Under the pieces are notes generated by a model. It was not told the DNA's origin. It made no database searches and saw only the letters and a list, made by a program, of their open reading frames with translations. Position numbers and translations under genes: made by a program. A stretch of DNA of 64,000 nt from Chimonanthus salicifolius (Eukaryota; Streptophyta; Magnoliopsida; Laurales; Calycanthaceae): contig CM023534.1 of the NCBI GenBank assembly GCA_013350335.1, positions 4,989,542 through 5,053,541 on the forward strand. Reading direction: 5' to 3'. Positions within the stretch are counted from its first letter, which is position 1. Every line of letters begins with the position of its first letter. This document shows positions 46,266 through 55,170 of this stretch, in pieces.

Positions 46266-46363
46266 CTCAAACATAGGGTTGGATTCCATATATATCAACT
46301 CGGGTTGGATTGAGTTTTAAGGAACCCGACCCGCCCGACCCGAGTTGCAACCCTATGTTTGAG
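46266..46363. repeat. 98-bp fold-back (inverted repeat) element
   Basis: CTCAAACATAGGGTTG at 46266-46281 is perfectly complementary to CAACCCTATGTTTGAG at 46348-46363. An inner pair, AACTCGGGTTGG and CCGACCCGAGTT, extends the stem. The loop is short and AT-rich. Confidence 0.85.
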
Positions 46364-47016
46364 TTATATTTAGTTTAGTACTTGAGTAAGATAAATAGAT
46401 AATATCATGGATGGCAAAGTGTCAAATAAACTCTTAAAATTAAATTAATTTAATTTTATCAAATAGGTCAAAAAAAATTAACAGATTAAATCAATCACGA
46501 TTTCTAACCACAAGACTAAAATGAACAAATTAAAATCAAATTTTTATTTATTTACAACTTTTACTATTTATTATATACCAATTATATATAAAAAATCTCT
46601 CTAAATACATGAACTTTGAAAACGATGTTAAGAATTTTCGAATGAGTGCTATTATCCATCATTAAATTACTTACGAGATTGAAGAGAGTTTCTAAGTGCA
46701 CGCACGCTTGGACTCTCTCGCAAGCATGAGCATTCTACTTAATATTTGCTTATTTTATACAAAGAAAAGAATTTAAATTTGAAATCATTTACTTTTTTAT
46801 ATTAAAAAATTATTTTGAAAAATAGAAAAAAAAACTTAAATATGTTCTTGATGGGGGCGCTTTATTCACTGGATTATTTTTATATGGATGAGACTTTGCA
46901 TCATCTTTATTAATTTATTTATGATAATATTAAAATTAATAGTATGTCATCTTTTGCATCATTGGATCAGATGCGTGTTCTACTTGTATGTCTCTTTGAT
47001 TCGTGTGAGGGGAGAG
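46364..47016. other. Intergenic, AT-rich, nothing recognised
   Basis: No coding or RNA signal seen. Confidence 0.4.
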
Positions 47017-47222
47017 TTTTTTTTTTTAACATGGGTGTCCTCAATCTACATTGAAAGTGAGACTAATTCCACGAAGATATGTAAACCTCTCAAGCTACAC
47101 ATATTGATAAGTTGATGAAAAGTAACTTTATGGAGAGTGGCCTAAAGAGATTTTAACGTAAATTAAACTCAAGACTTTTCTTGATGAGTGAAGCTTCTTG
47201 ACCGTGAGGCCAACCTCCATGA
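47017..47222 (-). repeat. Near full-length tRNA-derived SINE (family 1), minus orientation
   Basis: The T-run at 47017-47027 is the tail. Read on the minus strand, the head is GGTTGGCCTCACGGTCAAGAAGC with a B-box-like GTCTTGAGTTTAATTTAC about 30 bases on. The body carries the family blocks (CCACTCTCCATAAAGTTACTT, ATCAATATGTGTAG, GGAATTAGTCTCAC) and ends GGACACCCATGTT plus A-run. It is the best-preserved copy in the window. Confidence 0.7.
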
Positions 47223-48509
47223 TATAAGTGCAGTTGATCCATAGCTTGGGCAGCTGGGACCAAATAAGTTGACATGTGGCAGTGGAGCAGTGGTGGAGGG
47301 AGTGACACTGACAACAATGGATCAGACTTGGGCGGGCCTATGCTGTATCAAGCTCAAAATTGATTCAGAATGTGGAAGCCCAAGCCCAGCAGATACTTAA
47401 AATATGTAATCGAGCCTGGACTTGAAGGGCCCCGCAAAAAGCTTGAGCCCGAGAAAATGCTCGAGCAAGATACTAAAATTTTTGAATAAATTGAATATCA
47501 ATCTAATTCTCTTCAGTAAAACCTCAATTTGTTATAAGTACATTTGATACAAGATTTAACTAATTTGAGACATTTTGTGTGAACCATCTTTCATTTTATA
47601 TTATGTTTGATTTATGATTTTTTACTGTAGCTTTTGTAATTCAAATTTTAACAATTTTTACTTTCAATTTCAAGAGTAGTTATTGACTTATATTCTACTT
47701 GTGGGCTGTGGCCATAGGAGGAAAACATTCAAGAAGGCTTTTTCTAAGTGAAGGGAAGTCTACTTTATTGGGCCCAACATCACCATCAAAGTCCCACACT
47801 CTTGGCTTGGCCTTATGGGGCTGACTAATATAAATTTAATATTTTAAAGGGAAGGTCTACATGGGTTGCCCCCAATTGATTTTTTAATATTATTTTTTAT
47901 TTTTTAAAATAATTTATTATGGTTCACATGGGCACAGTTGTTAACTATTAGGATGGCGATCGGAGCTAACTTAGTACTGGATGGAATCTATCTCATATGA
48001 TTTTTTTATTGTTACCGCTAAAAAAATCCCTTAATATTGATTTAAAAAATTGTCAATGGTACTAGATGGCACCAATTATTGATCTCATCTGCTGACCCAC
48101 CAGTAGCAAATAAGAGCCCTTGATTTGAAAGGATGGTACATCTTCACCATACACGTGGTACGCATCCCCTCTTGTGATTCTTGGTAAGTTCTACTACTTT
48201 TTCTTTTTCCCACTCAAAGGAAGCAGATTCATCACGGGACTTATTGATGGCAAAGAAGAAAAGACCACTGATTGTTGCATATCTACCGTACGATTGGGAC
48301 ATGAGATTGGTGTAAAGAACCTTTGATCTGGTTGGGCTCAAAGCCACCCATTGACATGAATCATGTGAATTCTCTATTTTTTAAGGGCTTTTTATTATTA
48401 TTATTTTCTCTCGATTTTAAACTTTTTTCAACCACAGAAAATAAGCTTATCTAAAAATGGATTCTTGCTTGTGTTCAATTCACAGCTGCTGAAACCAAGT
48501 GAATCAGAT
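47223..48509. other. Intergenic, no gene recognised
   Basis: Moderate GC patches at 47230-47440 and 48100-48350 give short frames (for example 48144-48347 minus) that I cannot relate to any protein. They are probably transposon debris. Confidence 0.4.
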
Positions 48510-48690
48510 TACAGTGCGCGAGTTTAAGATTAAGATGGTCCTATCTTCTTAGAGAACTCGAATGATTCTTTAGATGTATGTAAGTTTTTTTACCCATATA
48601 TATCGGATAATTTTAAAAGGAGTAGTCCTTTGGAATGGAGAATCAAACTAAAAACTTTCGTTTCGTGAAATAGGTTTCTGATGTGACTCC
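48510..48690 (-). repeat. SINE family 1 copy, degenerate, minus orientation
   Basis: Contains 'CTTCTTAGAGAACTCGAATGA', 'TATATCGGATAATTTTAAAAGG' and 'AGTAGTCCTTTGGAATGGAG' blocks in the order of the copies at 396-565 and 1312-1490. Confidence 0.5.
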
Positions 48691-49994
48691 AACTCTTTTA
48701 GATTTAAGATGGTCATATATATAAGATTTATTAATGAGGGCATGATGATTTTTTTTTTTTTTAAATGAATATGAACTTATGACTCATTAAAATCATTTTT
48801 ATTATATCATTTAAATTATAGTTATAAATTTTGACTTCAGAAAGTAATAAAATTTTGATCTAATCTAAAAAAAAATATATGATTTGTTGAATTTAATTAA
48901 AATATTTTTTATAGATTAGAGTTCAGACTTGCATCTTTTCAAACAACTCAAAACAAGTCACGATTAACGAGCCCTACAAAGGTATGTTCACCTTCAAATG
49001 GAGTGTTTAAATTTTTTGCAATTATAAATGTATTGTGAATTCAAGTCATAATACTTTTTTTTAAAAAAAATTGATATCAATAATGACATATTAGCTTTGA
49101 CAGTGTGAGTGAAATCAAAGCCTGAGAGTTGTTATTAAGAGCATCCAATTGCTCAATATCACAGAAGAATGTTAATTACAATAACACACCACCAATAACA
49201 AATTTAATTAATTGTTCATAATAGTAAAAATTCAAAATTTAATTTGTACTCATGACTAATTAAAATTTAATGATTAGACTACTATGGGCTATTTTCCATT
49301 TTTCATAAAATATTACCTTATTCATTACTGTAATTCTAAAATGACAAATACTTCATTAAAAAAAAATTACAAATTTATATTTATAAAATAAATAACTTTG
49401 ATGACGACGTTGGTCTACTTTCTGATCATATTAATATTAATCCAGTCCATCTTTTTTTCCAATAATAATAAAGAAAATAGTTAAAGTCAAGTGGATTAAA
49501 TTAAATGATCAGAGGTATCCATCCACAGTAGCCCAATCATGTATACAATCCACACACAATGGATGAATGGTTGCAGAATTGAGAGTTGTGAAAGATGAAT
49601 ATGGAAAATCCAACATGAACAATTTGGGGAAAAAACCCAACAAAAATAATTTTTAAGTAAAACCCAATATAAATAAATAAATAAATTATTTGGATACAAC
49701 TTAGTCCCATGCTAATAGTAATTAAGATACCCATAACACAAGGTCATAGAAACAGATGCGAAGGTAATTAGATGACAGTCGCTTTACACAATTCACTGTA
49801 GTAATCTTATTATCTTCTTATCAATTGAACATTTGACCTAAGATAGTCAACATACCTTTCTCCTTTCACTCTCATCACAGTACAGGACTTGGACCTTACT
49901 TGGAAGGCTGTTGATCCAATAACTCAGCTGAGTTTGAACCAATAACTCATCAGCCTTGGCATATGAAATATGGTGTAAACTGCTGGTAAATGAA
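48691..49994. other. Intergenic / 3' region of the serine-rich gene; nothing recognised
   Basis: AT-rich. The short minus-strand frames at 49496-49734 are low-complexity. Confidence 0.4.
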
Positions 49995-50225
49995 TTATGT
50001 CTGAGCAGATGCCACATCTTTGTTCGCCGGCATGGATTTTGATCGCCGCATCCAAGCTGCTGAACTTGACCGATGAAACCGGCACCTGAACGACCCTTGA
50101 TGTGTAGTCGGAGAGCAGAGACATTGGCCACCTCCATCACCCTTTGGTGAACCCACAACCAATGTCGATTTCTCACTTTTAGCTTTCGGGGAGGCGACGA
50201 CGATGCCACTAACACCAGAAGCCAT
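49995..50225 (-). CDS. Small conserved serine-rich protein (plant family of unknown function)
   Basis: A 76-aa protein from ATG 50225 (MASGVSGIVVASPK) to a stop at 49995, single coding exon. The core CLCSPTTHQGSFRCRFHR (35-52) followed by WMRRSKSMP (58-66) is the hallmark of a plant family annotated as serine-rich protein-related. Its biochemical role is not known. Ser, Lys/Arg and Gly are abundant, with no signal peptide or membrane segment, so a nuclear or cytosolic place is likely. The three Cys and two His in the core could bind a metal, but that is a guess. The open frame extends upstream without a stop, yet a 3' splice site lies just before the ATG, so the short start is preferred. Confidence 0.85.
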   Translation of the reverse strand: MASGVSGIVVASPKAKSEKSTLVVGSPKGDGGGQCLCSPTTHQGSFRCRFHRSSSAAWMRRSKSMPANKDVASAQT

Positions 50226-50238
50226 CAGATTTCCTTCC

Positions 50239-50490
50239 CTACAGACATGAAAAGGGAAACATATCAGATTTGAACACTCAAAAATACCCAGAAAAAAATA
50301 AAACAGAGTAACTTGACTCAATTGAATTTTTAGCAAGAAATGAAACCCAGGATTTAAAACTGACAGATACAATCATATCAATGATCTTGCTTTATCTCTT
50401 GTACTACCCACACGAATATATGTCAGAATTGAGAAGCTAACATCAGAGAAGAAGTTCTAGAAATGTCAGAGAAAAAGTACATAATCTTAC
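50239..50490 (-). other. Predicted 5'UTR intron of the serine-rich protein gene
   Basis: On the minus strand, donor CCTCT|GTAAGATT at 50490 and acceptor CATGTCTGTAG|GGAAGG ending at 50239, 13 bases before the ATG. Both fit plant splice consensus. No transcript is available to confirm. Confidence 0.6.
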
Positions 50491-50935
50491 AGAGGAAGTG
50501 ATGCAGAGGTCCTATTGGTCTTGTTTGGATGTGGTAAAGCAAAAGGCAAAGTGGGTCTTTAAGAACACGAGACGTGTGAAGAGATGAGGTTGGGCAAGCT
50601 TGTGTGGTGGAGTGGGAAGTGGGCAGATTCTTTGTTCAATAATTCTAATGGTGGAGACATCATCTTTCTGAATTCGAATCACTTGTAGCCTTTTGAAGTA
50701 TGAGAAGGTGGAAGTATTGGATAAAGATCTGATTCTCTTTCGAGACTAGTTGAGGGGCTATTCAAGTCATTTTTTCCATGTAGTGACAATGGTGGAGTCT
50801 TCCATTGATACAAGTCATCTTTGATAAGTTTGGTTGTATTGTCATTTGGAAGGTTTTTCCATCCTCAATACAAATACCTCACAATCAACTGCTTACAATG
50901 AATTGGTATACATTTTTTTATTGAAAGTAGTATCC

Positions 50936-50947
50936 ATCCAAAGTTTT
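50936..50947. repeat. Target-site duplication of the LINE, left copy
   Basis: ATCCAAAGTTTT, identical to 51542-51553. Confidence 0.8.
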
Positions 50948-51541
50948 TTTTTGAATAATGGGTAAGAATTCATTCAAAGAGAAAGTCCACAGATATGTAC
51001 AAAGAGATGAACAAAATCCCACAGCCCGGGCCAGGCAAATGCGGCCAAACAAAAAGAGGCCCAAAGATAAGCCCCGTAGAGGCCAAGACAAAAAATAGAG
51101 GACCCAGGGGATCCCACCAATTATATTGAGACTTTAGAAAAAATTTCAAGGTCCCCAGCGTTTACACGATACATTAGGTGGTTAAACAAAATATCACCAA
51201 AACAAACCATCTTTGGGCCATCAGGACCAAAGAGTTTCAAGGTAGCCCTGATAGCACAAACATGACCATGAGTGGCCCAGTTACATACTTTCGAATTGCT
51301 GATCATCGAAACCAATTCCTCGCGAAGATATAGACAGCTGAAAGAGTGCCCCAGGTTGTGGAGAGAGAGCAAGATTCTCTGAGCAAAGATCAAGATTGTT
51401 GATGTCGAAATAGGGCCAATAATAGGGAGGCTAGTGACGCCAGCCAGGTTGGAATTTCTACTCTCAAATAGTGCGCCTAGGAAGGTGCCATCAGGGGTAA
51501 CAAAATCCGCAATGAGAAGATAGCAGTGGTCAAGAAACAAA
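50948..51541 (-). mobile_element. 5'-truncated LINE with perfect 12-bp target duplications
   Basis: Bounded by ATCCAAAGTTTT on both sides, with the T-run (minus-strand tail) at the left. GC-rich compared with the flanks. A 139-codon minus-strand frame (51540-51121) runs from the 5' break and contains VNAGDLEIFSKVS at its end. I take it to be the tail of a LINE ORF2, of a different family from the RNase H copies at 20.8-40.4 kb. The intact frame and exact duplication suggest a recent insertion. Confidence 0.75.
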
Positions 51542-51553
51542 ATCCAAAGTTTT
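51542..51553. repeat. Target-site duplication of the LINE, right copy
   Basis: ATCCAAAGTTTT, identical to 50936-50947. Confidence 0.8.
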
Positions 51554-51689
51554 ATAAAGCCATCTACTTTGAAGCATTTAGCTATTAGTTTTACCCATGA
51601 TAAAGAGATTGGGGTTGGAAGTTTTGCAAAATGTTAAAGATGACTTGTATCGATGGAAGATTCCACATTGTCGCTATATGGAAACACTA

Positions 51690-51875
51690 CGGGGTTGGTG
51701 TGACAGTGAAGAAACTTATTTCATGAAGCGGGGTCTTGAGTTCGATTCACGCTCAATTCCAATGAGTCGGTCATTTCCTGTAGACTTGATCGGTGTGTGT
51801 GGATTGGAAGATTTACACGTGCTCCGTGGGATTAGTTGCACGTCCAATATAGAGTTGGATACCCATATTATCTAA
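51690..51875 (+). repeat. SINE family 1 copy, plus orientation
   Basis: The head GGTTGGTGTGACAGTGAAGA is followed by a B-box-like GGTCTTGAGTTCGATTCAC at 51733-51751. The body has TCATTTCCTGTAGACTTGAT, CGGTGTGTGTGGATTGGAAG and GGATTAGTTGCACGTCC, the counterpart of the copy at 47017-47222. Confidence 0.6.
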
Positions 51876-52639
51876 AATAAATTATTTAGATCATATTTTG
51901 TTTTACGTCAAGTAGAGAGTAAGAGAAAATAAATAAATAAAGACCTAAATGTTTCATTAAACAAATGAAGAAAGAAAAATATGTATAGTATAATTGATGA
52001 GTGCTCAATGTTAGAAAAAACAAAAGTTTGAGAAGAAAAAAAAAAAATCTAAGTGGTCTTCCGTTTCTGACCAATCAATTCTCAACAAAATGATAAAGAA
52101 AACAACCTTTGCATGAGGGAGACCCCCATGTCGGACACTGAATTATTTGGTTGAGGATGAATGAATAAAAGGAGTAAGGAAACTCAAGATTTAGTGGACG
52201 AGGAACTGAGTTGGGACAATCAACAAAACTTGTTTCTTTAAACTTGGTGAAAATCTTCAATGACAATAACAATCAACTCAAGTGAAGTAGCTGCTTCTCT
52301 AAAATAAATTTGAAAAGGATTAATAATGCCATCAATCATCACTTGCCACGTGAATAATACAATGGTATATTCATCATTAAAAAAAGGATTATAATGGTGA
52401 ATTGGTCATTATAAAAAATTTAATAATTTATTACAAAGTTGAAATTATCAATTCACCTTCAACTTGATCTACACGGCAAGTGATGATTGGTAAAACTATA
52501 AATCATCTAGTGCAATAACCTAAAAGATTCAGACTCACTGAGAATAAACAATGGTTGATCAACAAACATTTATATTAAATTTAAGATTACATCTAAATAC
52601 AAAAAAGTAAATTAGAACAAAGAAAAAGAATTTTTTTTT
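51876..52639. other. Intergenic, no gene recognised
   Basis: AT-rich. The segments at about 52320-52345 and 52462-52485 are partly complementary ('ATCATCACTTGCC' / 'GGCAAGTGATGAT'), forming a loose inverted repeat of about 170 bp that may be a small MITE. Confidence 0.4.
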
Positions 52640-52800
52640 TTTTTATATTAACATGTGGAAAATTCAGACACAGTTCTACTAAAAACCCCATTGATGAGTT
52701 CATTACTCCTAAGGTACATCAAATTTAGGCCATTAGGGTTCGAACGTATAACCTCCCACTTCCTGAGATAGAAGACAATCAATTGAACTACTAAAATTCT
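52640..52800 (-). repeat. tRNA-derived SINE copy (family 2), minus orientation
   Basis: Aligns block by block with 44405-44565. A T-run lies immediately left (52629-52644). On the minus strand the B-box-like element reads GGTTATACGTTCGAACCC. Confidence 0.6.
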
Positions 52801-54375
52801 TTCTTAAAGGAGGAAAATTAACTCATTTCCTCTATTTTACACACTTTTATTTCTAACCATCGTTCCTCTGATTCTACTTCAGAGATAAAAGACATCCATT
52901 ATTTAAAAATGGTTACCTTTAAACATGCTTTCTCTCATCACTCAATTATCTGCCCAATTAGTGAACCTTTACAATCATGTTCTTTTGCTTGCAGAAGTCT
53001 CCAAGAAATGAATGGCATAATTATCTTCTCACTTTAAAATTCACCTTTATTTTCTACATTTTCTTTTGAAACTAATGGAATATCAAAGTATTAGTACTTT
53101 CTTAACGACAGTGACAATAACGTCACACGTCTCACCGTCTCTTTGTTTTTTAATTTAATTTAAGTATTTTCTAAATTAAATTAATAAATTATATTGTTTT
53201 TTAAACTATTAACACAGATGTCAGACAAGAATATTTTTTTTAATTATATTATTTCCATCCCATATTAGAGGTAAGACTAATCCCACAGAATTATCCTAAA
53301 GTTTCGTGCATCACGTAAGTCTAAAAGAAGTTGAATCTAACACCACAAATCTAATTCTAAAAGCTTTCGTTGATTGAAGAACCCGAATGAATAATAATTG
53401 TCTCTTGATAAACTCATTCAAGTGGAAATGGATCTACCTCACTAACGACCATCATGTCTTTTAGTATTTTTCTTAAATTCTAACAATGTCTAATTAAAAA
53501 AAAAAATGTAATAGTGATGTAGTGCTTTTAAATCAGCACAATATTCACACAATGAAGAATTATTTTTCTCAAATAAATAGACAAATTACCTTGAAGGCTT
53601 TTACCGTAAAAGTTAATAAATACATTTTGAATAATAAATCAGACTTGATGATGTGAAAGTATTCGAAGTGAAAAAGAAATTGTTAAAGTTTTTATATAAA
53701 TGAATATTTTATCTATTAAATCTCATTTCTAAATTCTTGCAAAAGCTTCAAAAATGGTTTCTCCCTTAGAGTGTAATGTTTTTAAAAATACTCTTATTTT
53801 TTTTAAATAAAAAAAATAGTTAAACAAATAAATCAAGGGGCTCTCCAAATTGCCACTTACGGTATATATTATTTAGTTAAATTTAAAATTTAAATAAATA
53901 GAAACTCAGATATTTAATCTTCTTGTCCATCATCATCATCTAACCCTAAGCATACAATCAGCTGATTTGTTCTTCTCCTTAAAACAAGCTTAACATTGAG
54001 ATGAGAGACTCCTGTAGAACAGTGATTCAATGCCCTCATTTGAAGGGTTTGGATGGGATTGTTTTGATAGAAGCCAAGTGACCCATTTCTTACATCCAAA
54101 CAGTTCTGCTGGTGGGCTCCTGAGAGATCAGATGGGTCAGCCCAAAATGGGTTGCTAAACTTGAAATTTCAGCTGATTCATAAGTAATTTGCCCATCTAC
54201 AACCCTAACCCAGATCTTTAAGATGAGGATTTGGATAGACTGGTGGCCCTACTAATCCATAAAATTACCCAATAACAAAACTAAAGTAGCAATGACAATT
54301 GCATCAGTAATGGAAGAAGAAACACATATAAGCTTGCAGAACAGAGATATGCTTCTCAAACTGCAACAAGGCTGG
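52801..54375. other. Intergenic / 3' region of the VQ gene
   Basis: AT-rich to about 53900, then of mixed composition up to the VQ stop codon. No other gene is seen. Confidence 0.4.
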
Positions 54376-54774
54376 TCAAGAAGGAAAGAACCCTGTGAAG
54401 TTCTCTATCATCTTCGGGGTGAAGACATCATCCTCCAAGAACGCCAATGGATAATTCACAGTTGTAGACAGCTTGCGATCGGGTCCGATGCTATCGACCG
54501 GCATGACAGAGTAAGGTTCATGATCTACCTCCCCTGCTCCATTACTGGGGAGACTTGGAAGGTCACCGGCGGCGCCATCTTTCTCCAAGAATTTTGCACA
54601 GTCAACCGGGTAATCGGAGTCCTGACCGGTGAGCTCTTGCACTAGGACCCTAAACTTTGAGGCACTTGTCTCCACCTTCATTGGGTTGGAGAAGTGCACA
54701 ACCTTGACTGTGTTCTTCTTTGTTCTGGGTTGTTGTTTAGGGGCTTTGCCGTGATTAACACCTAATTTATCCAT
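54376..54774 (-). CDS. VQ-motif protein, sigma-factor-binding (SIB1/SIB2) type, intronless
   Basis: A 132-aa protein from ATG 54774. Basic N-terminus (KAPKQQPRTKK), then KVVHFSNPMKVETSASK and the VQ motif FRVLVQELTG at 41-50 (FxxxVQxLTG). A Pro/Asp/Glu-rich middle and an acidic-aromatic end (FLEDDVF...FTGFFPS) follow. VQ proteins bind the WRKY domain of group I and IIc WRKYs. The SIB1 group, which has this HFSNPMK lead-in, is also known to bind plastid sigma factor SigA and to act in defence. A single exon of this length is usual for the family. The upstream region has W-box and TGACG words. Organelle targeting cannot be read reliably from the N-terminus. Confidence 0.93.
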   Translation of the reverse strand: MDKLGVNHGKAPKQQPRTKKNTVKVVHFSNPMKVETSASKFRVLVQELTGQDSDYPVDCAKFLEKDGAAGDLPSLPSNGAGEVDHEPYSVMPVDSIGPDRKLSTTVNYPLAFLEDDVFTPKMIENFTGFFPS

Positions 54775-54969
54775 GCAAGAAGGGTGGCTAACAACAATGG
54801 AGAAAGGTGTACTTTACATGGGAAATTAAGGGGTTTTTTTTTTTTTGAAGGGGGAGAGGTGTTGCAACTATTTACAAGTGGGAGTGGAAGTTGGAAGGTT
54901 GTGTGTGTGGAAATAGGGAAAGTTAAAGGTAGTTTCTTGGAAAGCGGGAGGGAGGAAGGGAGGGTATTG

Positions 54970-54992
54970 TTTGGATGGATGGATGGATGGAT
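54970..54992. repeat. (GGAT)n microsatellite upstream of the VQ gene
   Basis: GGATGGATGGATGGATGGATG run, about 200 bp upstream of the VQ start codon. Confidence 0.9.
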
Positions 54993-55089
54993 GCGGAAAG
55001 AGAAGATTGGAAGAGAGAAGGATTGGAATTTGGGAGGTAATGTGAAAGGGAAGGGAGCGTTGTATCGTCTATGTTCCAATAACATCTTA

Positions 55090-55170
55090 CACGTGGCCTT
55101 CATCCAATGATGGAAATGACGTGATTGACACGGTCAAATGCGTGGGACTATGACATCGGACTAGTGACGT
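55090..55170 (-). promoter_or_regulatory. Candidate defence-type cis cluster upstream of the VQ gene
   Basis: Within 81 bp there are a CACGTG G-box core (55090-55095), TGACGT (55117-55122), TTGAC (55125-55129), the W-box core TTGACC on the minus strand (55132-55137) and a second TGACGT (55165-55170). They lie about 315-400 bp upstream of the ATG. The words are seen; the function is inferred from WRKY and TGA factor binding sites. Confidence 0.4.

Noticed and set aside
48144..48347. 67-codon minus-strand frame
   Set aside because: No family recognised and no ATG at the start of the frame.
54292..54645. 117-codon plus-strand frame
   Set aside because: Antisense shadow of the VQ gene.
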